Of a DNA stretch of 64,000 nucleotides, positions 10,882 to 22,700 are shown in pieces. The position numbers and the translations under genes are program-made. The notes under the pieces are model-generated. The model was not told the origin of the DNA and searched no databases. It saw only the letters and a list, made by a program, of their open reading frames with translations. The stretch spans positions 15,779,996-15,843,995 of the forward strand of contig OY756968.1 in NCBI GenBank assembly GCA_963580455.1, read 5' to 3'. How positions within the stretch are numbered: the stretch's first letter is position 1; each line of letters opens with the position of its first letter. Origin of the DNA: Euonymus europaeus (lineage: Eukaryota > Streptophyta > Magnoliopsida > Celastrales > Celastraceae).

Positions 10882-10954
10882 TGTAACACCCCGGCCCGCC
10901 CAGCACGACAGCCCAACTGGCCCGCTTGGCACAAGCCCACCATCAAGTGTTACA
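10882..10954 (+). repeat. 73-bp fold-back arm, copy 1
   Basis: Begins TGTAACACCCCGG and ends AAGTGTTACA. It matches the left arm at 30180-30252, and in inverse the right arm at 30392-30464. Here only one arm is present. Confidence 0.85.
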
Positions 10955-11045
10955 GGGCCGCGGCCCACCACCCCCAACCTATATCCACTTTTCACAAGGC
11001 TGGAGGTTGTTGGTGCTGAGGCTCGAACTCCTCCCCTCAACACCC
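10955..11045 (-). mobile_element. Inverted, truncated core of the fold-back element, copy 1
   Basis: These 91 bases are the reverse complement of 30301-30391 with about two mismatches. Next to the same 73-bp arm, the core therefore sits in the opposite orientation to the second copy. It is cut at CAACACCC, where satellite in the phase TGTGTACAGTTTTTG begins. The rest of the core and the second arm are missing. Confidence 0.85.
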
Positions 11046-13860
11046 TTTTGTGTACAGTTTTTGTTGTTCTTCTATGTGAAATTTTATGAGTATATGCTTC
11101 CTAGATTATTTCGATGCGAAAACACCAACTTTCTATGAGAAATGGACAAAACCGATAAAAGCTCCTCCATAGAGAGAGTTGCGCAAATTCAAACCATCAA
11201 AGTTGCTCGTTGTACATCTTTTATTGTTCTTCTATATCAAATTTTTCGAGTATAAGCTTCCTAGATTATTTCGATGCCTAAACAGCAACTTTCTATGAAA
11301 AATCAAAATAACCATTAAAAGCTCCTCCATAGAGAGAGTTGAGCAAATACGAACCATCAAAGTTGCTCGGTGTACACTTTTTATTGTTCCTCTATGTCAA
11401 ATTTTATAGTATAAGCTTCCAAGATTATTTCGATACCAAAACGCCAACTTTCTATGACAAATGGACAAAGCCATTAAAAGCTCCTCCATAGAGAGAGTTG
11501 AGTAACTTCGGACCATCAAAGTTGGTCGGCGTACACTTTTTATTTTTTCTCTAAGTCAAATTTTTTGCGTATAAGCTTCCTAGATTATTTTGATGCCAAA
11601 AAACGAACTTTCTATGAAAAAGGAACAAAACCGTCAAAAGCTCCTCCATGGAAAGAGTTGAGCAACTTCGGACCGTCAAAGTTGCTCGGTGTACACCTTT
11701 TATTGTTCTTCTATGTCAAATTTTTCGACAATAAGCTTCCTAGATTATTTCGATGCCAAAACACCAACTTTCTATGACAAATGGACAAAACCGTTAAAAG
11801 TACCTCATAGAAAGAGTTGAGCAACTTCGGACAGTCAAAATTGCTTGATGTACACTTTTTATTGAAAGAAATGTCATATTTTATGTGTATAAGCTTCCTA
11901 GATTATTTCAATCCCAAAACACTACCTTTCTATAAAAATTCACAAAACCGTTAAAAGTTCCTCCATAGAGAGAGTTGCGCAAATTCGTACCATCAAAGTT
12001 GCTCGGTGTACACCTTTTATTGTTCTTCTATGTCGAATTTTTCGACTTAAGCTTCCTAGATTATTTCGATGACAAAACACCAACTTTCTATGACAAATGG
12101 AAAACATCGTTAAAAGTTCCTTTATAGAGGGAGTTGAGCAACTTCGGACCGTCAAAGTTGCTTAGTTTACATCTTTTATTGTTCTTTTATGTCAAATTTT
12201 GTGTGTTTATGCTTTCAAGATTATTTCGATGCCAAAACACCAGCTTTTTATAAAAAATGCACAAAACCGTAAAAACTCCTCCATTGAGAGAGTTGAGCAA
12301 CTTTGGCCCATCAAAGTTGCTCGGTGTACACTTTTTATTGTTCTTCTATGTCAAATTTTAGGAGTATAAGCTTCCTAGATTATTTCGATGCCTAAACAGC
12401 AACTTTCTATGACAAATCAAAATAACCAATAAAAGCTCCTCCATAGAGAGAGTTGAGCAAATACGAACCATCAAAGTTGCTCGGTGTACACTTTTTATTG
12501 TTCTCCTATGTCAAATTTTACGAGTATAAGCTTCTAAGATTATTTCGATACCAAAATGCCAACTTTGTATGACAAATGGACAAAACCGTTAAAAGCTCCT
12601 CCATTGAGAGAGTTGAGTAACTTCGAACCATCAAAGTTGATCGGTGTACACTTTTTATTTTTCTTCTATGTCAAATTTTTTGCTTATAAACTTCCTAGAT
12701 TATTTTGATGCCAAATCATGAACTTTCTATGACAAATGAACGAAACCGTTAAAAGCTCCTCCATAGAAAGAGTTGAGCAACTTCGGGCCATCAAAGTTGC
12801 TCTGTGTACACTTTTTATTGTTCTTCTATGTGAAATTTTATGAGTATATGCTTCCTAGATTATTTCGATGCGAAAACACTAACTTTCTATGAGAAATGGA
12901 CAAAACCGTTAAAAGCTCCTCCAAAGAGAGAATTGAGCAACTTCGGACTATCATAGTTGCTCGGTGTACACTTTTTATTGTTCTGCTATGTCAAATTTTT
13001 CGAGTATAAGCTTCCAAAATTATTTCGATGCCCAAACACCAACTTTCTATGACAAATGGACAAAACCGTTAAAAGTACCTCCATAGAGAGAGTTGAGCAA
13101 CTTCGGACCATCAAAGTTGCTCGTTGTACACTTTTTATTGAAAGAAATGTCAAACTTTATGAGTATAAGTTCCTAGATTATTTCGATCCCAAATCCCTAA
13201 CTTTTATGAAAAATGTACAAAATCGTTAAACGCTCCTCCATAGAGAGAGTTGCGCAAATTCGAACCATCAAAGTTTCTCGGTGTACAACTTTTATTGTTC
13301 TTCTATGTCAAATTTTTCGAGTATAAGCTTCCTAGATTATTTCGATGCCAAAACACCATCTTTCTATGACAAATGCACAAAACCGTTAAAAGCTCCTCCA
13401 AAGAGAGAGTTGCGCAAATTCGAACCATCGAAGTTGCTCGGTGTACACCTTTTATTGTTCTTCTATGTCAAATTTTTCGAGTATAAGCTTCCAATATTAT
13501 TTAGTTGCCAAAACACAAACTTTCTATGACAAATGCACGAAACCGTTAAAAGCTCCTCCATAGAGAGAGTTGAGCAAGTTCGGACCATCATAGTTGCTCG
13601 GTGTACACTTTTTATTGTTCTTCTATGTCAAATTTTTCGGGTATAAGCTTCCTAGATTCTTTTGATGCCAAAACACCAATTTTCTATGATAAATTAACGA
13701 AACCGTTAAAAGCTCCATCATAGAGAGAGTTGAGCAACTTCGGACCATCAAAGTTGCTCGACGTACACTTTTTATTGTTCTTCTATGTCAAATTTTACAA
13801 GTATAACTTCCTAGATTATTTCGATGCGAAAACACCAACTGTCTATGACAAATCAAAGTA

Positions 13861-16740
13861 ACCCTTAAAAGCTCCTCCATAAAGAGAGTTGAGAAAATTC
13901 AAACCATCAAAGTTGCTCGGTGAACACTTTTTATTGTTCCTCTATGTCAAGTTTTTTGAGTGTAAGCTTCCAAGATTATTTCGATACCAAAACGCTAACT
14001 TTCTATGACAAATAGACAAACTCGTTAAAATCTCCTCCATAGAGAGAGTTGAATAACTTCGGACCATCAAAGTTGCTCGATGTACACTTTTTATTGTTCT
14101 TTTATGTGAAATTTTACGAGTATATTCTTCCTAGATTATTTCGATGCCAAAACATCAACTTTCTATGAAAAATGCACAAAACCATTAAATTATCCTGCAT
14201 AGAGAGAGTTGAGCAACTTCGGACCATCAAAGTTTCTTGGTGTACACCTTTTATTGTTCTTCTATGTCAAATTTTACAAGTATAAGCTTCCAAGATTATT
14301 TCGAAACCAAAACACCAACTTCCTATGACAAATCAACGCAACCGTTAAAAGCTTCTCCATAGAGAGAGTTGAGCAAATTCAAACCATCAAAGTTTCTCGG
14401 TCTACACTTTTTATTGTTCCACTATGTCAAGTTTTTTGAGTGTAAGCTTCCTAGATTATTTCGATACCAAAACGCTAACTTTCTAAGAAAAATAGACAAA
14501 CCCGTTAAAACCTCCTCCATAGAGAGAGTTGAGTAACTTCGGACTATCAAAGTTGCTCGGTGTACACTTTTTATTGTTCTTCTATGTGAAATTTTACGAG
14601 TATATGCTTCCTAGATTATTTCGATGCCAAAACATCAACTTTCTATGAAAAATGCACAAAACCATTAAATTATCCTCCATAGAGAGAGTTGAGCAACTTC
14701 GCACCATTAAAGTTTCTTGGTGTAAACCTTTTATTGTTCTTCTATGTCAAATTTTACAAGTATAAGCTTCCAAGATTATTTCGAAACCAAAACACCAACT
14801 TCCTATGACAAATCGACGAAACCGTTAAAAGCCACTCCATAGAGAGAGTTGAGCAACTTCAAACCATCAAAGTTGCTCGGTGAACACTTTTTATTGTTCC
14901 TCTATGTCAAGTTTTTTGAGTGTAGGCTTCCAAGATTATTTCGATACCAAAACGCTAACTTTCTATGACAAATAGACAAACTCGTTAAAATCTCCTCCAT
15001 AGAGAGAGTTGAATAACTTCGGACCATCAAAGTTGCTTGATGTACACTTTTTATTGTTCTTTTATGTGAAATTTTACGAGTATATGCTTCCTAGATTATT
15101 TCGATGCCAAAACATCAACTTTCTATGAAAAATGCACAAAACCATTAAATTATCCTGCATAGAGAGAGTTGAGCAACTTCGGACCATCAAAGTTTCTTGG
15201 TGTACACCTTTTATTGTTCTTCTATGTCAAATTTTACAAGTATAAGCTTCCAAGATTATTTGGAAACCAAAACACCAACTTCCTATGACAAATCAACGCA
15301 ACCGTTAAAAGCTCCTCCATAGAGAGAGTTGAGCAAATTCAAACCATCAAAGTTTCTCGGTCTACACTTTTTATTGTTCCACTATGTCAAGTTTTCTGAG
15401 TGTAAGCTTCCTAGATTATTTCGATACCAAAACGCTAACTTTCTAAGAAAAATAGACAAACCCGTTAAAAGCTCCTGCATAGAGAGAGTTGATTAACTTC
15501 GGACCATCAAAGTTGCTCGGTGTACACTTTTTATTGTTCTTCTATGTGAAATTTTACGAGTATATGCTTCCTAGATTATTTCGATGCCAAAACATCAACT
15601 TTCTATGAAAAATGCACAAAACCATTAAATTATCCTCCATAGAGAGAGTTGAGCAACTTCGCACCATTAAAGTTTCTTGGTGTACACCTTTTATTGTTCT
15701 TCTATGTCAAATTTTACGAGTATAAGCTTCCAAGATTATTTTGATGCCAAAACACCAACTTCCTATGACAAATCGACGAAACCGTTAAAAGCCCCTCCAT
15801 AGAGAGAGTTGAGCAACTTCAAACCATCAAAGTTGCTCGGTGAACACTTTTTATAATTCCTCTATGTCAAGTTTTTTGAGTGTAAACTTCCAAGATTATT
15901 TCGATACCAAAACGCTAACTTTCTATGACAAATAGACAAACTCGTTAAAATCTCCTCCATAGAGAGAGTTGAATAACTTCGGACCATCAAAGTTGCTCGA
16001 TGTACACTTTTTATTGTTCTTTTATGTGAAATTTTACGAGTATATGCTTCCTAGATTATTTCGATGCCAAAACATCAACTTTCTATGAAAAATGCACAAA
16101 ACCATTAAATTATCCTGCATAGAGAGAGTTGAGCAACTTCGGACCATCAAAGTTTCTTGGTGTACACCTTTTATTGTTCTTCTATGTCAAATTTTACAAG
16201 TATAAGCTTCCAAGATTATTTCGAAACCCAAACACCAACTTCCTATGACAAATCAACGCAACCGTTAAAAGCTCCTCCATAGAGAGAGTTGAGCAAATTC
16301 AAACCATCAAAGTTTCTCGGTCTACACTTTTTATTGTTCCACCATGTCAAGTTTTCTGAGTGTAAGCTTCCTAGATTATTTCGATACCGAAACGCTAACT
16401 TTATAAGAAAAATAGACAAACCCGTTAAAAGCTCCTCCATAGAGAGAGTTGAGTTACTGCGGACCATCAAAGTTGCTCGGTGTACACTTTTTATTGTTCT
16501 TCTATGTGAAATTTTACGAGTATATGCTTCCTAGATTATTACGATGCCAAAACATCAACTTTCTATGAAAAATGCACAAAACCATTAAATTATCCCCATA
16601 GAGAGAGTTGAGCAACTTCGCACCATTAAACTTTCTTGGTGTACACCTTTTATTGTTCTTCTATGTCAAATTTTACGAGTATAAGCTTCCAAGATTATTT
16701 CGATGCCAAAACACCAACTTCCTATGACAAATCGACGAAA
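13861..16740 (+). repeat. Three tandem copies of a 960-bp (6-monomer) higher-order repeat
   Basis: Units 13861-14820, 14821-15780 and 15781-16740 align almost without gaps at a 960-bp period. Diagnostic variants are GGTGAACAC in place of GGTGTACAC, AAATTATCCTGCATAG, and TTTTGAGTGTA. A weaker 480-bp half-period is visible (compare 13861 with 14341), so the 6-mer probably arose from a doubled 3-mer. The third unit lost a base near 16595 (TATCCCCATAG). Confidence 0.9.
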
Positions 16741-19700
16741 CCGTTAAAAGCCCCTCCATAGAAAGAGTTGAGCAACTTCGGACCATCAAAGTTGCTCGTG
16801 TACACTTTTTATTGTTCTTCTATGTCAAATTTTACGAGTATAAGCTTCCTAGATTATTTCGATGCCAAAACACCAACTTTCTATGATAAATCGAAATAAC
16901 CATTAAAAGCTCCTCCATAGAGAGAGTTGAGCAAATTCGAACCATCAAAGTTGCTCAGTGTACACTTTTTTTTTGTTCCTCTATGTCAAATTCTTTGAGT
17001 ATAAGCTTCCAAGATTATTTCGATACCAAAACGCCAACTTTCTATGACAAATGGACAAAACCGTTAAAAGCTCCTCCATTGAGAGAGTTGAGAAACTTCG
17101 GGCCATCAAAGTTGCTCTATGTACACTTTTTATTGTTCTTCTATGTGAAATTTTATGAGTATATGCTTCGTAGATTATATCGGTCCCAAAACACCAACTT
17201 TCTATGAGAAATGGACAAAATCGTTAAAAGCTCCTCCAAATAGAGTGTCGAGCAACTTCGGACTATCATAGTTGCTCGGTGTACACTTTTTATTGTTTTT
17301 CTATGTCAAATTTTTCGACTATAAGCTTCCGAGATTATTTCGATGCCAAAACACCAATTTTCTATGATAAAATGACGAAACCGTTAAAAGCTCTTCCATA
17401 AAGATAGTGGAGCAACTTCGGACCATCAAAGTGGCTCGACGTACACTTTTTATTGTTCTTCTATGTCAAAATTTACAAGTATAAGCTTCCTAAATTATTT
17501 CGATGTGAAAATACCAACTTTCTATGACAAATCGAAATAACGCTTTTAGAGCTCCTCCATAGAGAGAGTTGAGCAAATTCGAACCATCAAAGTTGCTCGG
17601 TGTACACTTTTTATTGTTCCTGTATGTCAAATATTTTTAGTATAAGCTTCCTATATTATTTAGATACCAAAACGCCAACTTTCTTGACAAATGGACAAAA
17701 CCGTTAAAAGCTCATCCATATAGAGAGTTGAGTAACTTCGGACCATCAAAGTTGCTCAGTGTACACTATTATTGTTCTTCTATGTGAAATTTTACGAGTA
17801 TATGCTTCCTAAATTATTTCGATGCCAAAACACCAACTTTCTATGAAAAATGCACAAAAACGTTAAATGATCCTCCATAGAGAGAGTTGAGCAACTTCGG
17901 ACCATCAAAGTTGCTCGGTGTACACCTTTTATTGTTCTTCTATGTCAAATTTTACGAGTATAAGCTTCCTAGATTATTTCGATGCCAAAACAACAACTTC
18001 CTATGACAGATCGACGAAACCATTAACAGCTCCTCCATATAGAGAGTTGAGCAAATTCAAACCATCAAAGTTTCTCGGTCTACACTTTTTATTGTTCCAC
18101 CATGTCAAGTTTTCTGAGTGTAAGCTTCCTAGATTATTTCGATGCCTAAACAGCAACTTTCTATGACAAATCAAAATAACCATTAAAAGCTCCTCCATAG
18201 AGAGAATTGAGCAAATACGAACCATTAAAGTTGCTTGGTGTACACTTTTTATTGTTCCTCCATGTCAAATTTTATAGTATAAGCTTCCAAGATTATTTCG
18301 ATACCAAAACGCCAACTTTCTATGACAAATGGGCAAAACCATTAAAAGCTCCTCCATAGAGAGAGTTGACTAACTTCGGACCATCAAAGTTGGCCGGTGT
18401 ACACTTTTTATTGTTTCTCTATGTCAAATTTTTTGCGTATAAACTTCCTAGATTATTTCGATGCCAAAACACGAACTTTCTATGACAAATGAACAAAACC
18501 GTTAAAAGCTCCTCCATGGAAAGAGTTGAGCAACTTCGGGCCATCAAAGTTGCTCTGTGTACAATTTTTATTGTTCTTCTCTGTGAAATTTTATGAGTAT
18601 ATGTTTCCTAGATTATTTCGATGCGAGAACACCAACTTTCTATGAGAAATGGACAAAACCGTTAAAATTTCCTCCGAAGAGAGAGTTGAGCAACTTCGGA
18701 CCATCAAAGTTGCTCGGTGTACAACTTTTATTGTTCTTCTATGTCAAATTTTTCAAGTACAAGCTTCCTAGATTATTTCGATGCCAAAACTCCAACTTTC
18801 TATGACAAATGTACAAATTTGTTAATAGCTCCTCCATAGAGAGAGTTGCGCAAATTCGAAACATAAAAGTTGCTCGGTGTACACCTTTTACCGTTCTTCT
18901 ATGTCCAATTTTACGAGTATAAGCTTCCTAGATTATTTTGATGCCAAAACATCAATTTTCTATGGCAAATTGACGAAACCGTTACAAGCTCCTCCATAGA
19001 GAGAGTTGAGCAACTTCGGACCATCAAAGTTGCTCGGTGTACACTTTTTATTGCTCTTCTATGTCAAATTTTATGAGTATAAGCTTTCTAGATTATTTCG
19101 ATGCCAACACACCAACTTTCTATGACAAATCGAAATAACCATTAAAAGCTCCTCCATAGAGAGAGTTGAGCAAATTCGAACCATCAAAGTTGCTCGTTGT
19201 ACACTTTTTATTGTTCCTGTATTTCAAATATTTTGAGTATAAGCTTCCTAGATTATTTCGATACTAAAACGTCAACTTTCTTGACAAATGGACAAAACCG
19301 TTAAAAGTTCCTCCATATATAGAGTTGAGTAACTTCGGACCATCAAAGTTGCTCAGTGTACACTATTATTGTTTTTCTATGTGAAATTTTACGAGTGTAT
19401 GCTTCCTCAATTATTTCGATGCCAAAACACCAACTTTCTATGAAAAATGCACAAAAACGTTAAATGATCCTCCATAAAGAGAGTTGAGCAACTTCGGACC
19501 ATCATAGTTGCCCTTTGTACACTTTTTATTGTTCTTCTATGTGAAATTTTATGAGTATATGCTTCCTAGATTATTTCGATGCGAAAACACCAACTTTCTA
19601 TGAGAAATGGAGAAAACCGTTAAAAGCTCCTCCAAAAAAAGAGTTGAGCAACCTCTGACCGTCAACGTGGCTCTGTGTACACTTTTTATTGTTCTTCTAT

Positions 19701-22700
19701 GTCAAATTTTTTGCGTATAACATTTCTAGATTATTTTGATTCCAAAACAACAACTTTCTATGACAAATGGACAAAACCATTAAAAGCTCCTCCATAGAGA
19801 GAGTTGAGCAACTTCGGACCACCAAAGTTGCTCGGTGTACACCTTTTATTGTTCTTCTATGTCAAATTTTTTGAGTATAAGCTTCCAAGATTATTTCGAT
19901 ACCAAAACGCCAACTTTCTATGACAAATGGACAAAACCGTTAAAAGCTCCTCCATTGAGAGAGTTGAGTAACTTCGGACCATCAAAGTTGGTCGGTGTAC
20001 ACTTTTATTGTTCTTCTATGTCAAATTTTTTGCGTATAAACTTCCTAGATTATTTCAATGCCAAAACATGAACTTTCTATGACAAATGAAAAAAACCGTT
20101 AAAAGCTCTTTCATAGAAAGAGTTGAGAAACTTTGGGCCATCAAAGTTGCTCTGTGTACACTTTCTATTCTTCTTCTATGTGAAATTTTATGAGTATATG
20201 CTTCGTAGATTACTTCGATGCCAAAACACCAACTTTCTATGAGAAATGGACAAAACCGTTCCAAGCTCCTCCAAAGAGAGAGTTGAGCAACTTCGGACTA
20301 TCATAGTTGCTCGGTGTACACTTTTTATTGTTCTTCTATGTCAAATTTTTTTAGTATAAGCTTCCTAGATTATTTCGATGCCAAAACACCAATTTTCTAT
20401 GATAAATTGAAGAAACCGTTAAAATCTCCTCCATAGAGAGAGTTGAGCAACTTCAAGCCATCAAAGTTGCTCGACGTACACTTTTTCTTGTTCTTCTATG
20501 TCAAATTTTACAAGTATAAGCTTCCTAGATTATTTCGATGTGAAAATACCAACTTTCTATGACAAATCGAAATAACGCTTTAAAGCTCCTCCATAGTGAG
20601 AGTTGAGCAAATTCAAACCATCAAAGTTGCTCGGTGTACACTTTTTATTGTTCCTGTATGTCAAATATTTTGAGTATAAGCTTCCTAGATTATTTCGATA
20701 CCAAAACGCCAACTTTCTATGACAAATGGACAAAACCGTTAAAAGCTCCTCAATATAGAGAGTTGAGTAACTTCGGACCATCAAAGTTGCTCAGTGTACA
20801 CTATTATTGTTCTTCTATGTGAAATTTTACGAGTATATGCTTCCTAAATCATTTCGATGCTAAAACACCAACTTTCTATGAAAAATTCACAAAATCGTTA
20901 AATGATCCTCCATAGAGAGAGTTGAGCAACTTCGGACCATCAAAGTTGCTCGGTGTACACCTTTTATTGTTCGTCTATGTCAAATTTTACGAGTATAAGC
21001 TTTCTAGATTATTTCGATGCCAAAACACCAACTTCCTATGACAAATCGACGAAACCGTTAACAGCTCCTCCATATAGAGAGTTGACCAAATCTGGACTAT
21101 CAAAGTTGCTCGATGTACACTTTTTATTGTTCTTCTATTTCAAATTTTACGAGTATAAGCTGCCTAGATTATTTCGATGCCAAAACAGCAACTTTCTATG
21201 ACAAATCAAAATAACCATTAAAAGCTCCTCCATAGAGAGAGTTGAGCAAATACGAACCATCAAAGTTGCTCAGTGTACACTTTTTATTGTTCCTCTATGT
21301 CAAATTTTATAGTATAAGCTTCCAAGATTATTTCGATACCAAAACGCCAACTTTCTTTGACAAATGGACAAAACAATTAAAAGCTCCTCCATATAGAGAG
21401 TTGAGTAACTTCGGACCATCAAAGTTGGTCGGTGTACACTTTTTATTGTTTCTCTATGTCAAATTTTTTGCGTATAAACTTCCTAGATTATTTCGATGCC
21501 AAAACACGAACTTTCTATGACAAATGAACAAAACCGTTAAAAGTTCCTCCATGGAAAGAGTTGAGGAACTTCGGGCCATCAAAGTTGCTCTGTGTACAGT
21601 TTTTATTGTTCGTCTCTGTGAAATTTTATGAGTATATGTTTCCTAGATTATTTCGATGCGAGAACACCAACTTTCTATGAGAAATGGACAAAACCGTTAA
21701 AAGCACCTCCATAGAAAGAGTTGAGCAAGTTCGGACCGTCAAAGTTGCTCGGTGTACAGTTTTTATTGAAAGAAATGTCAAATTTTATGTGTATAAGCTT
21801 GCTAGATTGTTTCGATCCCAAAAGACTAACTTTCTATGAAAAATGCACAAAACCGCTAAAAGCTCCTCCATAAAGAGGTTTCCGCAAATTTGAACAACCA
21901 AAGTTGCTTGCTGTACACCTTTTATTGTTCTTCTATGTCAAATTTTTCGAGTATAAGCTTTTTAGATTATTTCGATGCCAAAACACCAACTTTATATGAC
22001 AAATGGACAAAACCATTAAAGGCTCTTCCATAGAGAGAGTTGCGCAAATTTGAACTATCGAAGTTGTTCGGTGTACACCTTTTATTGTTCTTCTATGTCA
22101 AATTTTTTGAGTAGAAGCTTCATAGATTATTTCGATGCGAAAACACCAACTTTCTATGACAAATGTACAAATTTGTTAAAAGCTCCTCCATAGAGAGAGT
22201 TGCGCAAATTCGAAACATCAAAGTTGCTCGGTGTACACCTTTTACCATTCTTCTATGTCAAATTTTACGAGTATAAGCTTCCTAGATTATTTTGATGCCA
22301 AAACATCAATTTTCTATGGCAAATTGACGTAACCGTTACAAGCTCCTCCGTAGAGAGAGTTGAGCAACTTCGGACCATCAAAGTTGCTCGGTGTACACTT
22401 TTTATTGTTCTTCTATGTCAAATTTTACAAGTATAAGCTTTCTAGATTATTTCGATGGCAACACACCAACTTTCTATGACAAATCGAAATAACCATTAAA
22501 AGCTCCTCCATAGAGAGAGTTGAGCAAATTCGAACCATCAAAGTTGCTCGGTGCACTCGTTTTATTGTACCTCTATGTCAAATTATTTGAGTATAAGCTT
22601 CCTAGATTATTTGGATACCAAAACGCAAACTTTCTATGACAAATGGACAGAACCGTTAAAAGCTCCTCCATAGCGAGAGTTGAGTAACTTCGGACTATCA

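Larger units (their letters stand above)
6349..11045 (-). mobile_element. Truncated Ty3/gypsy LTR retrotransposon, copy 1
   Basis: Read on the minus strand the order is LTR region (11045-8541), primer binding site (8537-8525), leader, gag remnant (8371-7751), protease and reverse transcriptase (7742-6348), then satellite. RNase H, integrase and the 3' LTR are missing. Pol sequence and the long LTR suggest the Tekay/Del group of plant Ty3/gypsy elements, which is inference from motif resemblance without a tree. The internal break shares CACTT with the satellite, consistent with a microhomology junction. No target-site duplication can be recovered because the distal LTR is gone. The element is non-autonomous and carries several coding lesions. 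Confidence 0.93.
8541..11045 (-). mobile_element. 5' LTR region with nested insertions, copy 1
   Basis: In element orientation the LTR ends with GGGGCGTGACA at 8541 next to the PBS. The outer end is damaged. After the LTR body (to about 10680) come a SINE-like piece, a 73-bp arm opening with TGTAACACCCCGG, and an inverted core fragment that runs into satellite at 11045/11046. The body holds a TA-rich microsatellite, a palindrome cluster and a pyrimidine tract (TCTCT runs near 10181-10224). The LTR should drive Pol II transcription toward lower coordinates, but I could not fix a TATA box with confidence. The exact outer LTR boundary is uncertain. Confidence 0.75.
1..12480 (+). repeat. Segmental duplication, copy 1 (satellite + retroelement + satellite)
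   Basis: This segment reappears at about 20563-33370. Position 1 aligns with 20563, the retroelement start 6349 with 25640, and the right-flank satellite 11640-12480 with about 32530-33370. The left edge lies outside the window. In the left flank the copies differ by substitutions, by losses or gains of whole monomers, and by one 5-bp duplication. In the right flank copy 2 has about 1.6 kb more than copy 1. The right limit is approximate because satellite similarity decays gradually. Confidence 0.85.

Noticed and set aside
6349..11045. Two independent insertions of the retroelement
   Set aside because: Both copies share junction, truncated neighbouring monomer, gag-pro deletion and premature stop; one insertion followed by duplication is much simpler.
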